This document shows positions 37,752-46,260 of a DNA stretch of 64,000 nucleotides, piece after piece. A model generated the notes under the pieces. That model did no database searches and was not told where the DNA came from. It saw nothing but the letters and a program-made list of their open reading frames with translations. The position numbers and the translations under genes were made by a program. The DNA is from Nocardioides ginsengisegetis (lineage in GTDB: Bacteria; Actinomycetota; Actinomycetes; Propionibacteriales; Nocardioidaceae): positions 1,721,001 through 1,785,000 of the forward strand of contig NZ_JACGXA010000001.1 of NCBI RefSeq assembly GCF_014138045.1, given 5' to 3'. Positions within the stretch are counted from its first letter, which is position 1; every line of letters begins with the position of its first letter.

Positions 37752-39452
37752 TCAGGCCAGGCCGTCGACCGTCGCCACGCGACGCAGGACGGGCCGGTCC
37801 AGGTTGCCGTCGCGCACCTCGCCGGCAGTCCACCACATTTTCATGCCCTCGGGCTGCAGCTCGAGGATGGCGAGGTTGTTGTCGTACCACGGCCCCGCGA
37901 GCATGTCCCAGTCCAGTCCCGTGAGCGGCACCTTCGCCGCCTTGGACAACCGGCGGGCGAAGCGGCCCGCCGAGCGCCGCGCGGCCCGGGCCGTGAGGCG
38001 CTGCATGAACGGCGGGAGCGGGTTGCGGATCGGTGAGCACACCGCCTGCAGGATCCTGGTCGAGATCTCGCGGCTCTCGACCCGCTCGTCGGGCCAGGCC
38101 TCGGCCACGTAGCTGTGGTGCACGTCCCCGGACAGGTAGGTGATCGTCTTCGGGGCGCTCCCCCGCTCCCCCGCGGCCACCGCCAGGGTCAGGTCGACCA
38201 CGGAGCGGAATCCCTCCTGGAACGCCGCCCAGTGCTCCATGTCCGCGGCCTGGCGCAGCTTCTCCCCCACCCGTGCCGCGACGCGGCCCCAGGCGCCCTG
38301 GGCCACGGCCTCGTTCCAGGCCTCGGCGTGGTGCAGGCCCGGCGCCAGCAGCAGCGGCAGTGAGGTGCCGACGAGCAGGTGGTCGAAGCCGCCCTGCATC
38401 TTCTCGTCGAACCACGCCAGCTCGTCGGCGTCCAGGATCGAGCGGTGGTCGGGGGCGAGCTCCCGAGCGGCGCGCGAGTCGATCACCACGAGCCTGGCCT
38501 GGGTGTCGAAGTCGCGGGTGAAGCTCCACCGGTAGCTCGTGGGCTCCTGGTCGGCGCGGTCGGCCAGCTCGTCGAGTTCGGCGGTGATGTCCAGCTCGCC
38601 GGGGCCGTCGTACGTCGAGATGCGCTGCCACAGCGCGTCCTCGGCCCGCTCGGCGGCGCTGAGGTTGCCCAGGTGCTGGTAGACCCAGTAGGCCGCGAGC
38701 CCGCCGACGATCCGCTCGTGCCACCAGGAGGTCTGCTCCATCTCCTGCTTCCAGGAGTACGACGTGTTCCAGTCGTCACGGATGTCGTGGTCGTCGAAGA
38801 TCATCGCGCTCGGCAGCGTCGAGAGCAGCCAGCGGTTGGCCGGCTCGCTCCACGCGAGCGCGTAGAGGTGGGCGTACTCCTCGTAGTCCTTGATCTCCTC
38901 ACCCGGCGGCTGGTCGGTCCCGCGGCGGGCCTCGATGAACTCCTGCATCGCCTCGCTGGTCTCGTCGGCGTAGACCTGGTCGCCGAGGAAGAGCACGAGG
39001 TCGGGCCAGCGCTGGGTGTCCTCGGGCGAGGCGTCGCTGGTGATGCCGGCCATGAAGAGAGCGTAGGAGCGGAGCGCGTCGATGCCGTGCTTGGCGGTGC
39101 CGGCCTCGTCGTGCGGCAGGCTCACGCGGCACGACCCGAACGCCATCCGCAGGGGCTTGCCGGGCTCGAGCGTCGCGATCACCGACGGCGGGAAATCCCC
39201 GCTCTCCGGGCTCGCTGCCGGCCACACGCGCTCGCCGTCGACGTCCACGACGTACGCCGTCCGGCTCCCGGGCGCCAGCCCCGTGAGCTCGACGAGCGCG
39301 TAGTGGTGGCCGTGGGCGCCGAACGTCGGGGCGCTGGCGCGGTGCTCGCCGGCGGTGACCGTCACCGTGGCCGCGTCCGCCGTCTCGACCCAGATCGTCG
39401 CCGACGTGTCGTCGACGTGGCGGAGCAAGGGGCCGAGCACCAACGAGGTCAT
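37752..39452 (-). CDS. phoD: PhoD-like alkaline phosphatase/phosphodiesterase
   Basis: 566 residues. PhoD family metal-site segments: FGSCRVS, VLFLGDQVYADE, MIFDDHDIRDDW and late TYLSGDVHHSYVAE. These enzymes hydrolyse phosphate mono- and diesters. Unlike secreted PhoD there is no twin-arginine signal in front of the fibronectin-like N-terminal domain, so this copy appears cytoplasmic. ATG at 39452 has TACAGT seven bases upstream on the minus strand. Confidence 0.87.
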   Translation of the reverse strand: MTSLVLGPLLRHVDDTSATIWVETADAATVTVTAGEHRASAPTFGAHGHHYALVELTGLAPGSRTAYVVDVDGERVWPAASPESGDFPPSVIATLEPGKPLRMAFGSCRVSLPHDEAGTAKHGIDALRSYALFMAGITSDASPEDTQRWPDLVLFLGDQVYADETSEAMQEFIEARRGTDQPPGEEIKDYEEYAHLYALAWSEPANRWLLSTLPSAMIFDDHDIRDDWNTSYSWKQEMEQTSWWHERIVGGLAAYWVYQHLGNLSAAERAEDALWQRISTYDGPGELDITAELDELADRADQEPTSYRWSFTRDFDTQARLVVIDSRAARELAPDHRSILDADELAWFDEKMQGGFDHLLVGTSLPLLLAPGLHHAEAWNEAVAQGAWGRVAARVGEKLRQAADMEHWAAFQEGFRSVVDLTLAVAAGERGSAPKTITYLSGDVHHSYVAEAWPDERVESREISTRILQAVCSPIRNPLPPFMQRLTARAARRSAGRFARRLSKAAKVPLTGLDWDMLAGPWYDNNLAILELQPEGMKMWWTAGEVRDGNLDRPVLRRVATVDGLA

Positions 39453-39509
39453 GTGCCGGACTGTAGTGGTCCGGCACACGACCTCGTCAGGGGTGGTTCG
39501 GGAGCAGGC

Positions 39510-40526
39510 TCAGGGCTGGAGCAGCACCTTGATGGCCCGGCGCTCGTCCATCGCCTTGTAGCCCTCGGCCACGTCGTCCAGCGACATGGTGGCGTCGAAG
39601 ACGAGGCCGGGGTTGATCGCCCCGCTGGTGACCAGGTCGAGCAGCTCGGGGAGGTACTGGCGGACCGGGGCCATGCCGCCCGCGAGGCCGACGTTCTTCT
39701 GGAACATCCGGCGCACCGGCAGCTCGACGCCGTGCGGGACGCCGACGAAGCCGACGGTCGAGCCGGGGCGGGCCACGGCGAAGGCGGTCTTGATCGCCTG
39801 GTCGGTGCCGACGCACTCGAGCACCGCGTCGGCGCCGACGCCGCCCGTGATCTCCATGACGGCCTCGGTGCCCGCCTCGTCGCGCTCGGCGATGACGTGG
39901 GTGGCGCCGAACTGGCGGGCGATCGCCTGGCGGGGCTCGTGGCGGGACATCGCGATGACCTTCTCGGCGCCCATCTGCGAGGCCGCGAGCACGCCGCAGA
40001 GGCCGACCGCGCCGTCACCGACGACGACGGCCGTGCCGCCCTTGCGCACGCCGGCCGCGACGGCCGCGTGCCAGCCGGTGGCCATCACGTCGGAGAGGGT
40101 GAGCAGCGAGGGGATCAGCGAGGCGTCGGGCATCCCGTCGGTCTTGACGAGGCTGCCCTCGGCCTGGGTCACCAGGGAGTACTCCGCCTGGCCGCTCGCG
40201 GTGAAGCCCAGGTTGTCGCAGGCCGCCTGCATGCCGACGCGGCAGTGCGGGCAGGTGTTGTCGCAGTGGTCGAACGGGACGATGACGAAGTCGCCGGGCT
40301 TGAAGGAGGTGACGGCCGAGCCGACCTCCTCGATCACGCCGACGCACTCGTGGCCGATGGTCGACCCGGCGTCGATGTCGTTCTCGCCGCGGTAGGGCCA
40401 CAGGTCCGAGCCGCAGATGCAGCCGGCCGTCACCTTGACGATCGCGTCGGTGGGCGCGGTGATGGTGGGGTCGTCGACCTCCGAGAGCCGGATGTCGCGG
40501 GGGGCATGGATGGTGGTGGCACGCAT
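39510..40526 (-). CDS. Zinc-dependent alcohol dehydrogenase
   Basis: 338 residues of the medium-chain family. Catalytic zinc ligands in CICGSDLWPYRG and GHECVGVIEEVG; structural zinc cysteines CDNTCPHCRVGMQAAC; coenzyme loop VVGDGAVGLCGVLAA. Substrate unknown. AAGGAT lies seven bases before the ATG. Divergent from the HTH-MurA gene with a 93-bp shared promoter region. Confidence 0.88.
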   Translation of the reverse strand: MRATTIHAPRDIRLSEVDDPTITAPTDAIVKVTAGCICGSDLWPYRGENDIDAGSTIGHECVGVIEEVGSAVTSFKPGDFVIVPFDHCDNTCPHCRVGMQAACDNLGFTASGQAEYSLVTQAEGSLVKTDGMPDASLIPSLLTLSDVMATGWHAAVAAGVRKGGTAVVVGDGAVGLCGVLAASQMGAEKVIAMSRHEPRQAIARQFGATHVIAERDEAGTEAVMEITGGVGADAVLECVGTDQAIKTAFAVARPGSTVGFVGVPHGVELPVRRMFQKNVGLAGGMAPVRQYLPELLDLVTSGAINPGLVFDATMSLDDVAEGYKAMDERRAIKVLLQP

Positions 40527-40593
40527 GGGGCCAATCCTTGCATCCGGGCCCAACGCGAACAGATGTGAGCCTCGGCGCGCTTTCTTGTCTTAT

Positions 40594-40612
40594 CTCATAT
40601 ATGAGTTACCTT
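40594..40612 (+). promoter_or_regulatory. Palindromic operator and -10 box of the HTH-MurA gene
   Basis: Perfect 12-bp palindrome CTCATATATGAG (40594-40605) abuts the -10 box TACCTT (40607-40612), itself seven bases before the ATG. An AT-rich palindrome in this GC-rich genome, next to a gene that encodes its own Xre-type DNA-binding domain, points to autoregulation. Confidence 0.6.
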
Positions 40613-40619
40613 GGCTGAC

Positions 40620-42146
40620 ATGACTGAGGGATACAAGGGACGCATCGGCAACCTGATCCGGGACGCCCGCAAGCACCGGGGCCTCACCCAGCACCAGTTG
40701 GCCGAGCTCCTCGCCACCAGCCAGAGCGCGATCAACCGGATCGAGAAGGGCCACCAGAACCTCTCCCTCGAGATGCTGGCCCGGATCGGTGCCGCGCTCG
40801 ACTCCGAGATCGTCGCGCTGGGCGCCGGCCCCACGCACCTGCGCGTCACCGGCCCCACGACCCTGTCGGGCAGTATCGACGTCAAGACCTCCAAGAACGC
40901 CGGTGTCGCGCTCCTCTGCGCCTCGCTGCTCAACCGGGGTCGCACCACGCTGCGCAAGGTCGCCCGCATCGAGGAGGTCAACCGCCTCCTCGAGGTGCTC
41001 AACTCCATGGGCGTCCAGACCCGCTGGCTCAATGCCGACAACGACCTCGAGATCATCCCGCCCAAGGACCTCGACCTCGCCCGGATCGACGAGGCCGCGG
41101 CGCGCCGTACCCGCTCGGTGCTCATGTTCCTTGGCCCGCTGCTGCACCGCTCCGACGAGTTCGAGCTGCCCTACGCCGGCGGCTGCAACCTCGGCACCCG
41201 CACGATCGAGCCGCACATGGCCGCGCTGCGTCCCTTCGGCCTCGAGGTCAAGGCGACCGACGGCTTCTACCACGCGATGGTCAACCGCGCGATCGAGCCG
41301 ACCCGCCCGATCGTGCTCACCGAGCGCGGCGACACCGTCACCGAGAACGCCCTGATGGCGGCCGCGCTGCACCCCGGCACGACCGTCATCCGCAACGCGT
41401 CGTCCAACTACATGGTCCAGGACCTGTGCTTCTTCCTCCAGAAGCTCGGCGTCGCGGTCGACGGCATCGGCAGCACCACGCTGACCGTGACCGGTGTGAA
41501 GGTGATCGACGTCGACGTCGACTACGCCCCCAGCGAGGACCCGATCGAGGCGATGTCGCTGCTCGCCGCCGCGATCGTCACGAAGTCGGCCATCACGATC
41601 CGCCGCGTCCCGATCGAGTTCCTCGAGATCGAGCTCGCGCTGCTGGAGGAGATGGGCTTCGAGTACTCCCGCTCCGAGGAGTACGCCGCCCTCAACGGCA
41701 AGACCCGTCTGGTCGACGTGACCACCCAGCCGTCCGAGCTGCACGCGCCGCTCGACAAGATCCACCCGATGCCGTTCCCCGGCCTCAACATCGACAACCT
41801 GCCGTTCTTCGCGGTCATCGCCGCGGTCGCCGAGGGCCAGACCCTGCTGCACGACTGGGTCTACGAGAACCGCGCGATCTACCTCACCGAGCTCAACAAG
41901 CTCGGCGGACAGGTCAAGCTCCTCGACCCGCACCGCGTGATGATCGAGGGCCCCACGCACTTCACCGGCACCGAGATCGTCTGCCCGCCGGCGCTGCGCC
42001 CGGCCGTGGTCATCCTGCTCGCCATGCTGGCCTCCAAGGGCACGTCGGTGCTGCGGTCGACGTACGTCATCCACCGCGGCTACGAGGACCTCGCCGAGCG
42101 GCTCAACCTCCTCGGCGCCAACATCGAGCCCTTCCGCGACATCTGA
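40620..42146 (+). CDS. MurA-like enolpyruvyl transferase with N-terminal HTH domain
   Basis: 508 residues. Residues 1-75 are an Xre/Cro helix-turn-helix (RKHRGLTQHQLAELLATSQS, INRIEKG). The remainder is an EPSP-synthase-fold UDP-N-acetylglucosamine 1-carboxyvinyltransferase: TSKNA early, catalytic cysteine Cys189 in GGCNLGTRTIEPH, and the late Asp-containing loop near FPGLNIDNLP with VYENRAIYLTEL. The fusion may link precursor supply for peptidoglycan to gene control. It may be a MurA paralogue rather than the essential copy. A TTG nine bases earlier is an alternative start. Confidence 0.85.
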   Translation: MTEGYKGRIGNLIRDARKHRGLTQHQLAELLATSQSAINRIEKGHQNLSLEMLARIGAALDSEIVALGAGPTHLRVTGPTTLSGSIDVKTSKNAGVALLCASLLNRGRTTLRKVARIEEVNRLLEVLNSMGVQTRWLNADNDLEIIPPKDLDLARIDEAAARRTRSVLMFLGPLLHRSDEFELPYAGGCNLGTRTIEPHMAALRPFGLEVKATDGFYHAMVNRAIEPTRPIVLTERGDTVTENALMAAALHPGTTVIRNASSNYMVQDLCFFLQKLGVAVDGIGSTTLTVTGVKVIDVDVDYAPSEDPIEAMSLLAAAIVTKSAITIRRVPIEFLEIELALLEEMGFEYSRSEEYAALNGKTRLVDVTTQPSELHAPLDKIHPMPFPGLNIDNLPFFAVIAAVAEGQTLLHDWVYENRAIYLTELNKLGGQVKLLDPHRVMIEGPTHFTGTEIVCPPALRPAVVILLAMLASKGTSVLRSTYVIHRGYEDLAERLNLLGANIEPFRDI

Positions 42147-42156
42147 CGTCCTTCGT

Positions 42157-42176
42157 TGGTCGAGCTTGCCGAGACC
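42157..42176 (+). repeat. REP-like 20-mer upstream of the GIY-YIG gene
   Basis: TGGTCGAGCTTGCCGAGACC. Its exact reverse complement occurs three times just after the GIY-YIG gene, so the gene is enclosed by inverted copies. Confidence 0.75.
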
Positions 42177-42238
42177 CACATCCACAGGGCCCCACAGCAT
42201 GGCTTGAGCGATCCCTCGGTGCGTCGCACGATCAGGGG

Positions 42239-42535
42239 ATGGGAGTCACCTACATCCTCGAGTGCGCGGACGGGTCCTTTTACGTCGGCAGCACCACCAA
42301 CTTGACGCTTCGTCTTGAGCAACATGCACGGGGGCACGGCGCTGCGTACACCCGCAGCCGCCTCCCCGTACGACTGGTCTGGTCTGAGGAGTTCAGCAAC
42401 ATCGGACTGGCCTTCGCCCGCGAGAAGCAGATCCAGAACTGGGGACGCGCGAAGCGGATCGCCTTGATCGAGGGCCGACTGGACGACCTGAGCGCCCTGG
42501 CTCGCGGGCGCTCGGGGCGGCCGGCCGACGAGTGA
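42239..42535 (+). CDS. GIY-YIG nuclease family protein
   Basis: 98 residues, a single GIY-YIG catalytic domain of the small UPF0213/YhbQ type: VTYILECADGSFYVGSTTNL (YI...YVG) then R and EKQIQNW with the metal-binding Glu. The last residues GRPADE are encoded by the first unit of a 47-bp tandem repeat. The gene is enclosed by inverted copies of a 20-bp REP-like sequence, so it may be part of a repeat-spreading unit. No ribosome site is obvious before the ATG, although GGGG immediately precedes it. Confidence 0.85.
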   Translation: MGVTYILECADGSFYVGSTTNLTLRLEQHARGHGAAYTRSRLPVRLVWSEEFSNIGLAFAREKQIQNWGRAKRIALIEGRLDDLSALARGRSGRPADE

Positions 42536-42653
42536 GGTCTCGGCAAGCTCGACCACCGAAGATCGCGCCGGCCGACGAGTGAGGTCTCGGCAAGCTCGAC
42601 CACCGAAGATCGCGCCGGCCGACGAGTGAGGTCTCGGCAAGCTCGACCACCGA
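42521..42653. repeat. 47-bp tandem repeat (2 full units plus 39 bp)
   Basis: Identical units at 42521-42567 and 42568-42614, and a truncated third at 42615-42653. Each contains GGTCTCGGCAAGCTCGACCA. The first unit overlaps the 3' end and stop codon of the GIY-YIG gene. Units show no substitutions, so the expansion is recent. Confidence 0.9.
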
Positions 42654-42664
42654 TCCGACCGGGG

Positions 42665-42928
42665 TCAGCGGAAGAGGGTCTCCACCCAGGCGCGGGCGTG
42701 TGCCTTCGCCGCCGGCGGGGCGACCATGTCGGCGCTGATCCGCGGGATGGGCGTGGTCTGCTGGCTGGCGTTGCGGTGCCAGTCGGTCTCGGCCTCGATG
42801 AGCGAGCCGAGGTCGGCGCGGGAGAGGAAGACGCCGTGCCCCTCGGGGCACTGCATGACCTCCCCGTCAGAGCCGAGGGGGCGAGCGACCATCTCGGTGT
42901 CGCAGCGAGGACAGGTGAAGGAGTCCAT
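42665..42928 (-). CDS. Zinc-ribbon (TFIIB-like) protein
   Basis: 87 residues. N-terminal FTCPRCDTEM and VMQCPEGHGVFL supply two cysteine pairs (one with a His) of the zf-TFIIB type, often named as transcription-factor zinc fingers though their function is unknown. ATG preceded by TACGGT six bases upstream on the minus strand. Divergent from the GDPD gene; 3' end abuts the tandem repeat. Confidence 0.8.
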   Translation of the reverse strand: MDSFTCPRCDTEMVARPLGSDGEVMQCPEGHGVFLSRADLGSLIEAETDWHRNASQQTTPIPRISADMVAPPAAKAHARAWVETLFR

Positions 42929-42997
42929 TCCCCGACCGTACCGCTCCCCCGACGTGTTGGCGGCCCGTGCACGCCGATCGGTGGGGATACTTCAGGC

Positions 42998-43810
42998 GTG
43001 ACCTCGCCGCGCACCGGATACGCCTACCTCGACGAGGTGCTCCGCCAGCCCGGGGCCGTCCTCGCCTTCGCCCACCGGGGCGGCGCCTACCACCCGGAGA
43101 TCGAGGGCCTCGAGAACACCATGGCGGCGTTCCGGCACGCGGTCGAGCTCGGCTACGACTACCTCGAGACCGACGTCCACGTCACCCGCGACGACGTGCT
43201 GCTGGCCTTCCACGACCGGGTGCTCGACCGCGTCACCGACAGCCGTGGCGCGGTGGCGGAGATGACGTACGCCGAGGTCAGCGAGGCGCTCGTCAGCGGC
43301 ACCGAGCGGGTGCCGCGGCTGGCCGAGCTGTTCGACGCGTTCCCGGAGGCGCGCTTCAACATCGACCTCAAGTCCGAGGGCTCCGTCACGGCGCTGGCGC
43401 GGTTCGTCGAGGAGCGGCAGGCGTGGGACCGGCTGCTGGTCGGGAGCTTCTCGCGACGGCGGCTCAACACCTTCCGGCGACTCACGGCCGGTCGGGTGCC
43501 CACCTCGGGCCACCCCGCCGAGATCGTCGCCTTCCGCTTCCTGCCGACCGGCCGGCTCGCCGACCGGCTCACGCGCGGTCGGGTCATGGCCCTGCAGATC
43601 CCGCACCGGCGCGGCCGGTGGGTCGTCGCCACGCCGGGGCTCGTACGCCGGGCGCACGCGGCGGGCAAGCACGTGCACGTGTGGACCATCGACGAGCCCG
43701 CCGAGATGCACGAGCTGCTCGACCGTGGTGTCGACGGCCTGATGACCGACCGCACCGACATACTCAGGGCGGTCCTCGTCGAACGCGGTCAATGGAGGGA
43801 CGTCCCATGA
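42998..43810 (+). CDS. Glycerophosphodiester phosphodiesterase
   Basis: 270 residues. LAFAHRGGAYHPE carries the catalytic His-Arg, ENTMAAFRHAVELGYDYLETDVHVTRDDV the Glu-Asp metal ligands and second His, and HVWTIDEPAEM the C-terminal Trp-Thr-Ile motif. Cleaves glycerophosphodiesters to glycerol-3-phosphate and an alcohol. No signal peptide, so cytoplasmic. GTG start; ATACTT is five bases upstream. Overlaps the transporter start (ATGA). Confidence 0.9.
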   Translation: MTSPRTGYAYLDEVLRQPGAVLAFAHRGGAYHPEIEGLENTMAAFRHAVELGYDYLETDVHVTRDDVLLAFHDRVLDRVTDSRGAVAEMTYAEVSEALVSGTERVPRLAELFDAFPEARFNIDLKSEGSVTALARFVEERQAWDRLLVGSFSRRRLNTFRRLTAGRVPTSGHPAEIVAFRFLPTGRLADRLTRGRVMALQIPHRRGRWVVATPGLVRRAHAAGKHVHVWTIDEPAEMHELLDRGVDGLMTDRTDILRAVLVERGQWRDVP

Positions 43811-45195
43811 CGGCAACACCCGGCTTCGCCGACCTGACTCCCCTGGCGAGGGCTCGGGAGCAGAAGGCCTGGTACTGGTACGACTGGGCCAACAGCGCCT
43901 ACGTCACCACCATCGGCACGGTCCTCTTCGCGCCGTACCTGATCTCGGTCGCCGAGCGGGCCGCCTGCGGCTTCGTCACCGACGAGGACAAGGGCCTCAT
44001 GTGCACCGACAACCTGCACGTCCTCGGCCTCGGGATCTCCCCCGGCTCCCTGGTCTTCTACGTCGTCACCATCGCCACGATCGTCTCGGCACTGATCCTG
44101 CCGGTGGTCGGCGCGGCGGCCGACCGGTCCGCCAAGAAGAAGTCGATCATGGCCGGCTTCGCCTGGGCCGGCAGCCTCGCGGCGGCCCTGATGTTCTTCG
44201 TGACCGGGACGGACTGGCAGCTCGGCGTCCTGTTGCTGTTCGTCGCCAACATCTGTCTCGGGTCGTCGCTCGTCGTCTACGACGCGATCCTCTGCGAGAT
44301 CGCCCTGCCCGACGAGCGTGACCGAGTCTCGTCCCGGGGCTGGGCGCTGGGATACCTCGGCGGCGGCCTGCTGCTCGCCGTGAACCTCGCGGTGGTCACC
44401 CTGCACGACTCGCTCGGACTCGGGACCGGGATGGCCGTCCGGCTCAGCATGCTCTCGGCGGCGGCGTGGTGGGCGATCTTCACGATCATCCCCTACCGCG
44501 GCATCCACAACCGCGAGCCGCTGGCCGTCGAGCGCGAGCCCGGCGGCCTGGTCCGGCAGAGCTTCGGCCAGCTCTGGGCGACGTTGAAGGACATGCGGAA
44601 CTACCCCATGACGCTGACCTTCCTGCTGGCCTACCTCTTCTACAACGACGGCATCCAGACCGTGATCGTCTCCGCGTCGACGTACGGCGACAAGCAGCTC
44701 GGCTTCGACACCTCGGTGCTGATTGCCACGATCCTGCTCGTGCAGTTCGTGGCGTTCTTCGGCGCGCTGCTGTTCGGCCGGCTGGCCGCGACCCGGGGCA
44801 GCCGCCAGGTCATCCTGGGCGGCCTGGCCATGTGGATGGTCGTCGTCGTGGTCGCCTACTTCATGCCCGAGAAGAACGTCGTGCTGTTCCTGGCCCTCGC
44901 GGTCGGGATCGGCCTGGTCCTCGGCGGCACGCAGGCGCTCTCACGGTCGTTCTTCAGCCAGCTGATCCCCCGCGGCCGGGAGGCGGAGTACTTCTCGCTC
45001 TACCAGGCCTGTGAGCGGGGCACGAGCTGGCTGGGCACCCTCGTCTTCGGCGTCGTGCACCAGCTGACCCACTCCTACCGGCCGGCCATCGTCGCCCTCG
45101 TCGTCTTCTTCGCCGTGGGGATGGCGCTGCTCGCCCGCGTCGACCCCCGCCGGGGCATCGAGGAGGCCGGCAACACGGCTCCCCAGGTGGTCTGA
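43807..45195 (+). CDS. UMF1/MFS family transporter
   Basis: 462 residues with about eleven or twelve membrane segments. N-terminal KAWYWYDWANSAYVTTIGTV is diagnostic of the UMF1 group (related to Atg22), and FFSQLIPRGREAEYFSLYQ is a conserved inter-helix loop. Transport substrate unknown. Coupled to the GDPD gene by a 4-bp overlap, which suggests import of a glycerophosphodiester or export of a product, but this is only inference from context. Confidence 0.87.
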   Translation: MTATPGFADLTPLARAREQKAWYWYDWANSAYVTTIGTVLFAPYLISVAERAACGFVTDEDKGLMCTDNLHVLGLGISPGSLVFYVVTIATIVSALILPVVGAAADRSAKKKSIMAGFAWAGSLAAALMFFVTGTDWQLGVLLLFVANICLGSSLVVYDAILCEIALPDERDRVSSRGWALGYLGGGLLLAVNLAVVTLHDSLGLGTGMAVRLSMLSAAAWWAIFTIIPYRGIHNREPLAVEREPGGLVRQSFGQLWATLKDMRNYPMTLTFLLAYLFYNDGIQTVIVSASTYGDKQLGFDTSVLIATILLVQFVAFFGALLFGRLAATRGSRQVILGGLAMWMVVVVVAYFMPEKNVVLFLALAVGIGLVLGGTQALSRSFFSQLIPRGREAEYFSLYQACERGTSWLGTLVFGVVHQLTHSYRPAIVALVVFFAVGMALLARVDPRRGIEEAGNTAPQVV

Positions 45196-45214
45196 GCCAC
45201 AGCCGGCGATTGTC

Positions 45215-45240
45215 GGAATCTTGGGCGCCCCACTACCGTT
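45215..45240 (+). promoter_or_regulatory. SigR-type promoter of rbpA
   Basis: GGAAT (45215-45219), exactly 18 bases, GTT (45238-45240). This is the consensus recognised by SigR/SigH, the thiol-stress sigma factors, and rbpA is a known SigR target in Streptomyces. The leader to the rbpA ATG would be about 100 bases. Confidence 0.65.
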
Positions 45241-45350
45241 GAGAAGATTGAGGCTTGACTGGACTGGGTAGACGTCTTATTGGCGTCACGACTCGGGTCC
45301 TGATCCGTCTCGGTCATGTCAACGGGGGAAACAAGATTGGGAGGTGGCTC

Positions 45351-45737
45351 ATGGCAGAGCGCACACTGCGTGGAGCGCGACTCGGGGGCCAGAGTTTCGA
45401 GGACGAGCGCGGCATCGAGTTCGCAGCCCGTCAGCAGGTTGGCTACCGCTGTCCGCAGAACCACGAGTTCGAGATCACGATGTCGGTCGAGGCCGACATC
45501 CCCGCGGTCTGGGAGTGCCCGCGCTGTGGAGCCGAGGCGCTGAGCGTCGCCGGCATCCAGCCCGAGGCCAAGAACGAGAAGCCGGCCCGCACGCACTGGG
45601 ACATGCTCCTGGAGCGTCGCTCGGAGAAGGAGCTCGAGGACATCCTCAAGGAGCGCCTCGAGCTGCTGCGCGGCGGCGAGATCGGCCCGGCGCACCTGCA
45701 CCGTGCCAACGCCAAGAAGCGCAAGGCCTCGGCCTGA
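45351..45737 (+). CDS. rbpA: RNA polymerase-binding protein RbpA
   Basis: 128 residues. N-terminal RGARLGGQSFEDERG tail, a core with YRCPQNHEFEITM and WECPRCGAEA (zinc-type cysteine pairs), then basic linker and the sigma-interaction helix EKELEDILKERLELLR. RbpA binds the principal sigma factor and RNA polymerase and stabilises the open complex. GGGAGG lies six bases before the ATG. Controlled at least partly by the SigR-type promoter upstream. Confidence 0.93.
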   Translation: MAERTLRGARLGGQSFEDERGIEFAARQQVGYRCPQNHEFEITMSVEADIPAVWECPRCGAEALSVAGIQPEAKNEKPARTHWDMLLERRSEKELEDILKERLELLRGGEIGPAHLHRANAKKRKASA

Positions 45738-45762
45738 CGCACGGCGCCTGACCCCGCTGGGG

Positions 45763-46242
45763 TCACTCGTCCACGACCTCGCCCCGGACCACGGATCCCC
45801 CGGATCCCGGTCCGGGGCGACGTGCATTTCCGGGCCCCGCGAGCGGCCCGGCCGCGAGCAGGCGCCGGGTCACCACGGTGGTGAGCAACCGACGGGCGAC
45901 GGGCCGCGTGAAGGGCAGGATCAGCACGATGCCCAGCGCGTCCGTCACGAAGCCGGGGCTCAGCATCAGGGTGCCGCCGATGAGGATCAGCGCCCCGTCG
46001 GCGAGCTCCGCGGCCGGCATCCGGCCGGTCTGCAACGCGGACCGCAGCGCCTGCCAGGCCCGCCCGCCCTCCCGCTTGATCAGCCAGCTGCCGAGCAGGC
46101 TGTCCAGGACCAGGAGGACGACGGTCCACCACGCGCCGATGACCTGGCCGACCTGGATGAGGACGTAGATCTCGACCAGCGGCACGACGACGAAGACGAT
46201 GAACAGCACCCACAGGGTGATCCGGCGTCGGCGGGGACTCAT
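45763..46242 (-). CDS. fxsA: FxsA family membrane protein
   Basis: 159 residues. FxsA proteins are small cytoplasmic-membrane proteins; in E. coli FxsA relieves exclusion of phage T7. Pattern: two N-terminal membrane helices (WVLFIVFVVVPLVEIYVLI, then WWTVVLLVLDSLLGSWLI), ADGALILIGGTLMLSPGFVTDALG as the conserved core, and a hydrophilic tail. CATGAT six bases before the ATG may be a weak -10. Convergent with rbpA. Confidence 0.85.
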   Translation of the reverse strand: MSPRRRRITLWVLFIVFVVVPLVEIYVLIQVGQVIGAWWTVVLLVLDSLLGSWLIKREGGRAWQALRSALQTGRMPAAELADGALILIGGTLMLSPGFVTDALGIVLILPFTRPVARRLLTTVVTRRLLAAGPLAGPGNARRPGPGSGGSVVRGEVVDE

Positions 46243-46260
46243 GCCCCCATCATGCCCGGA

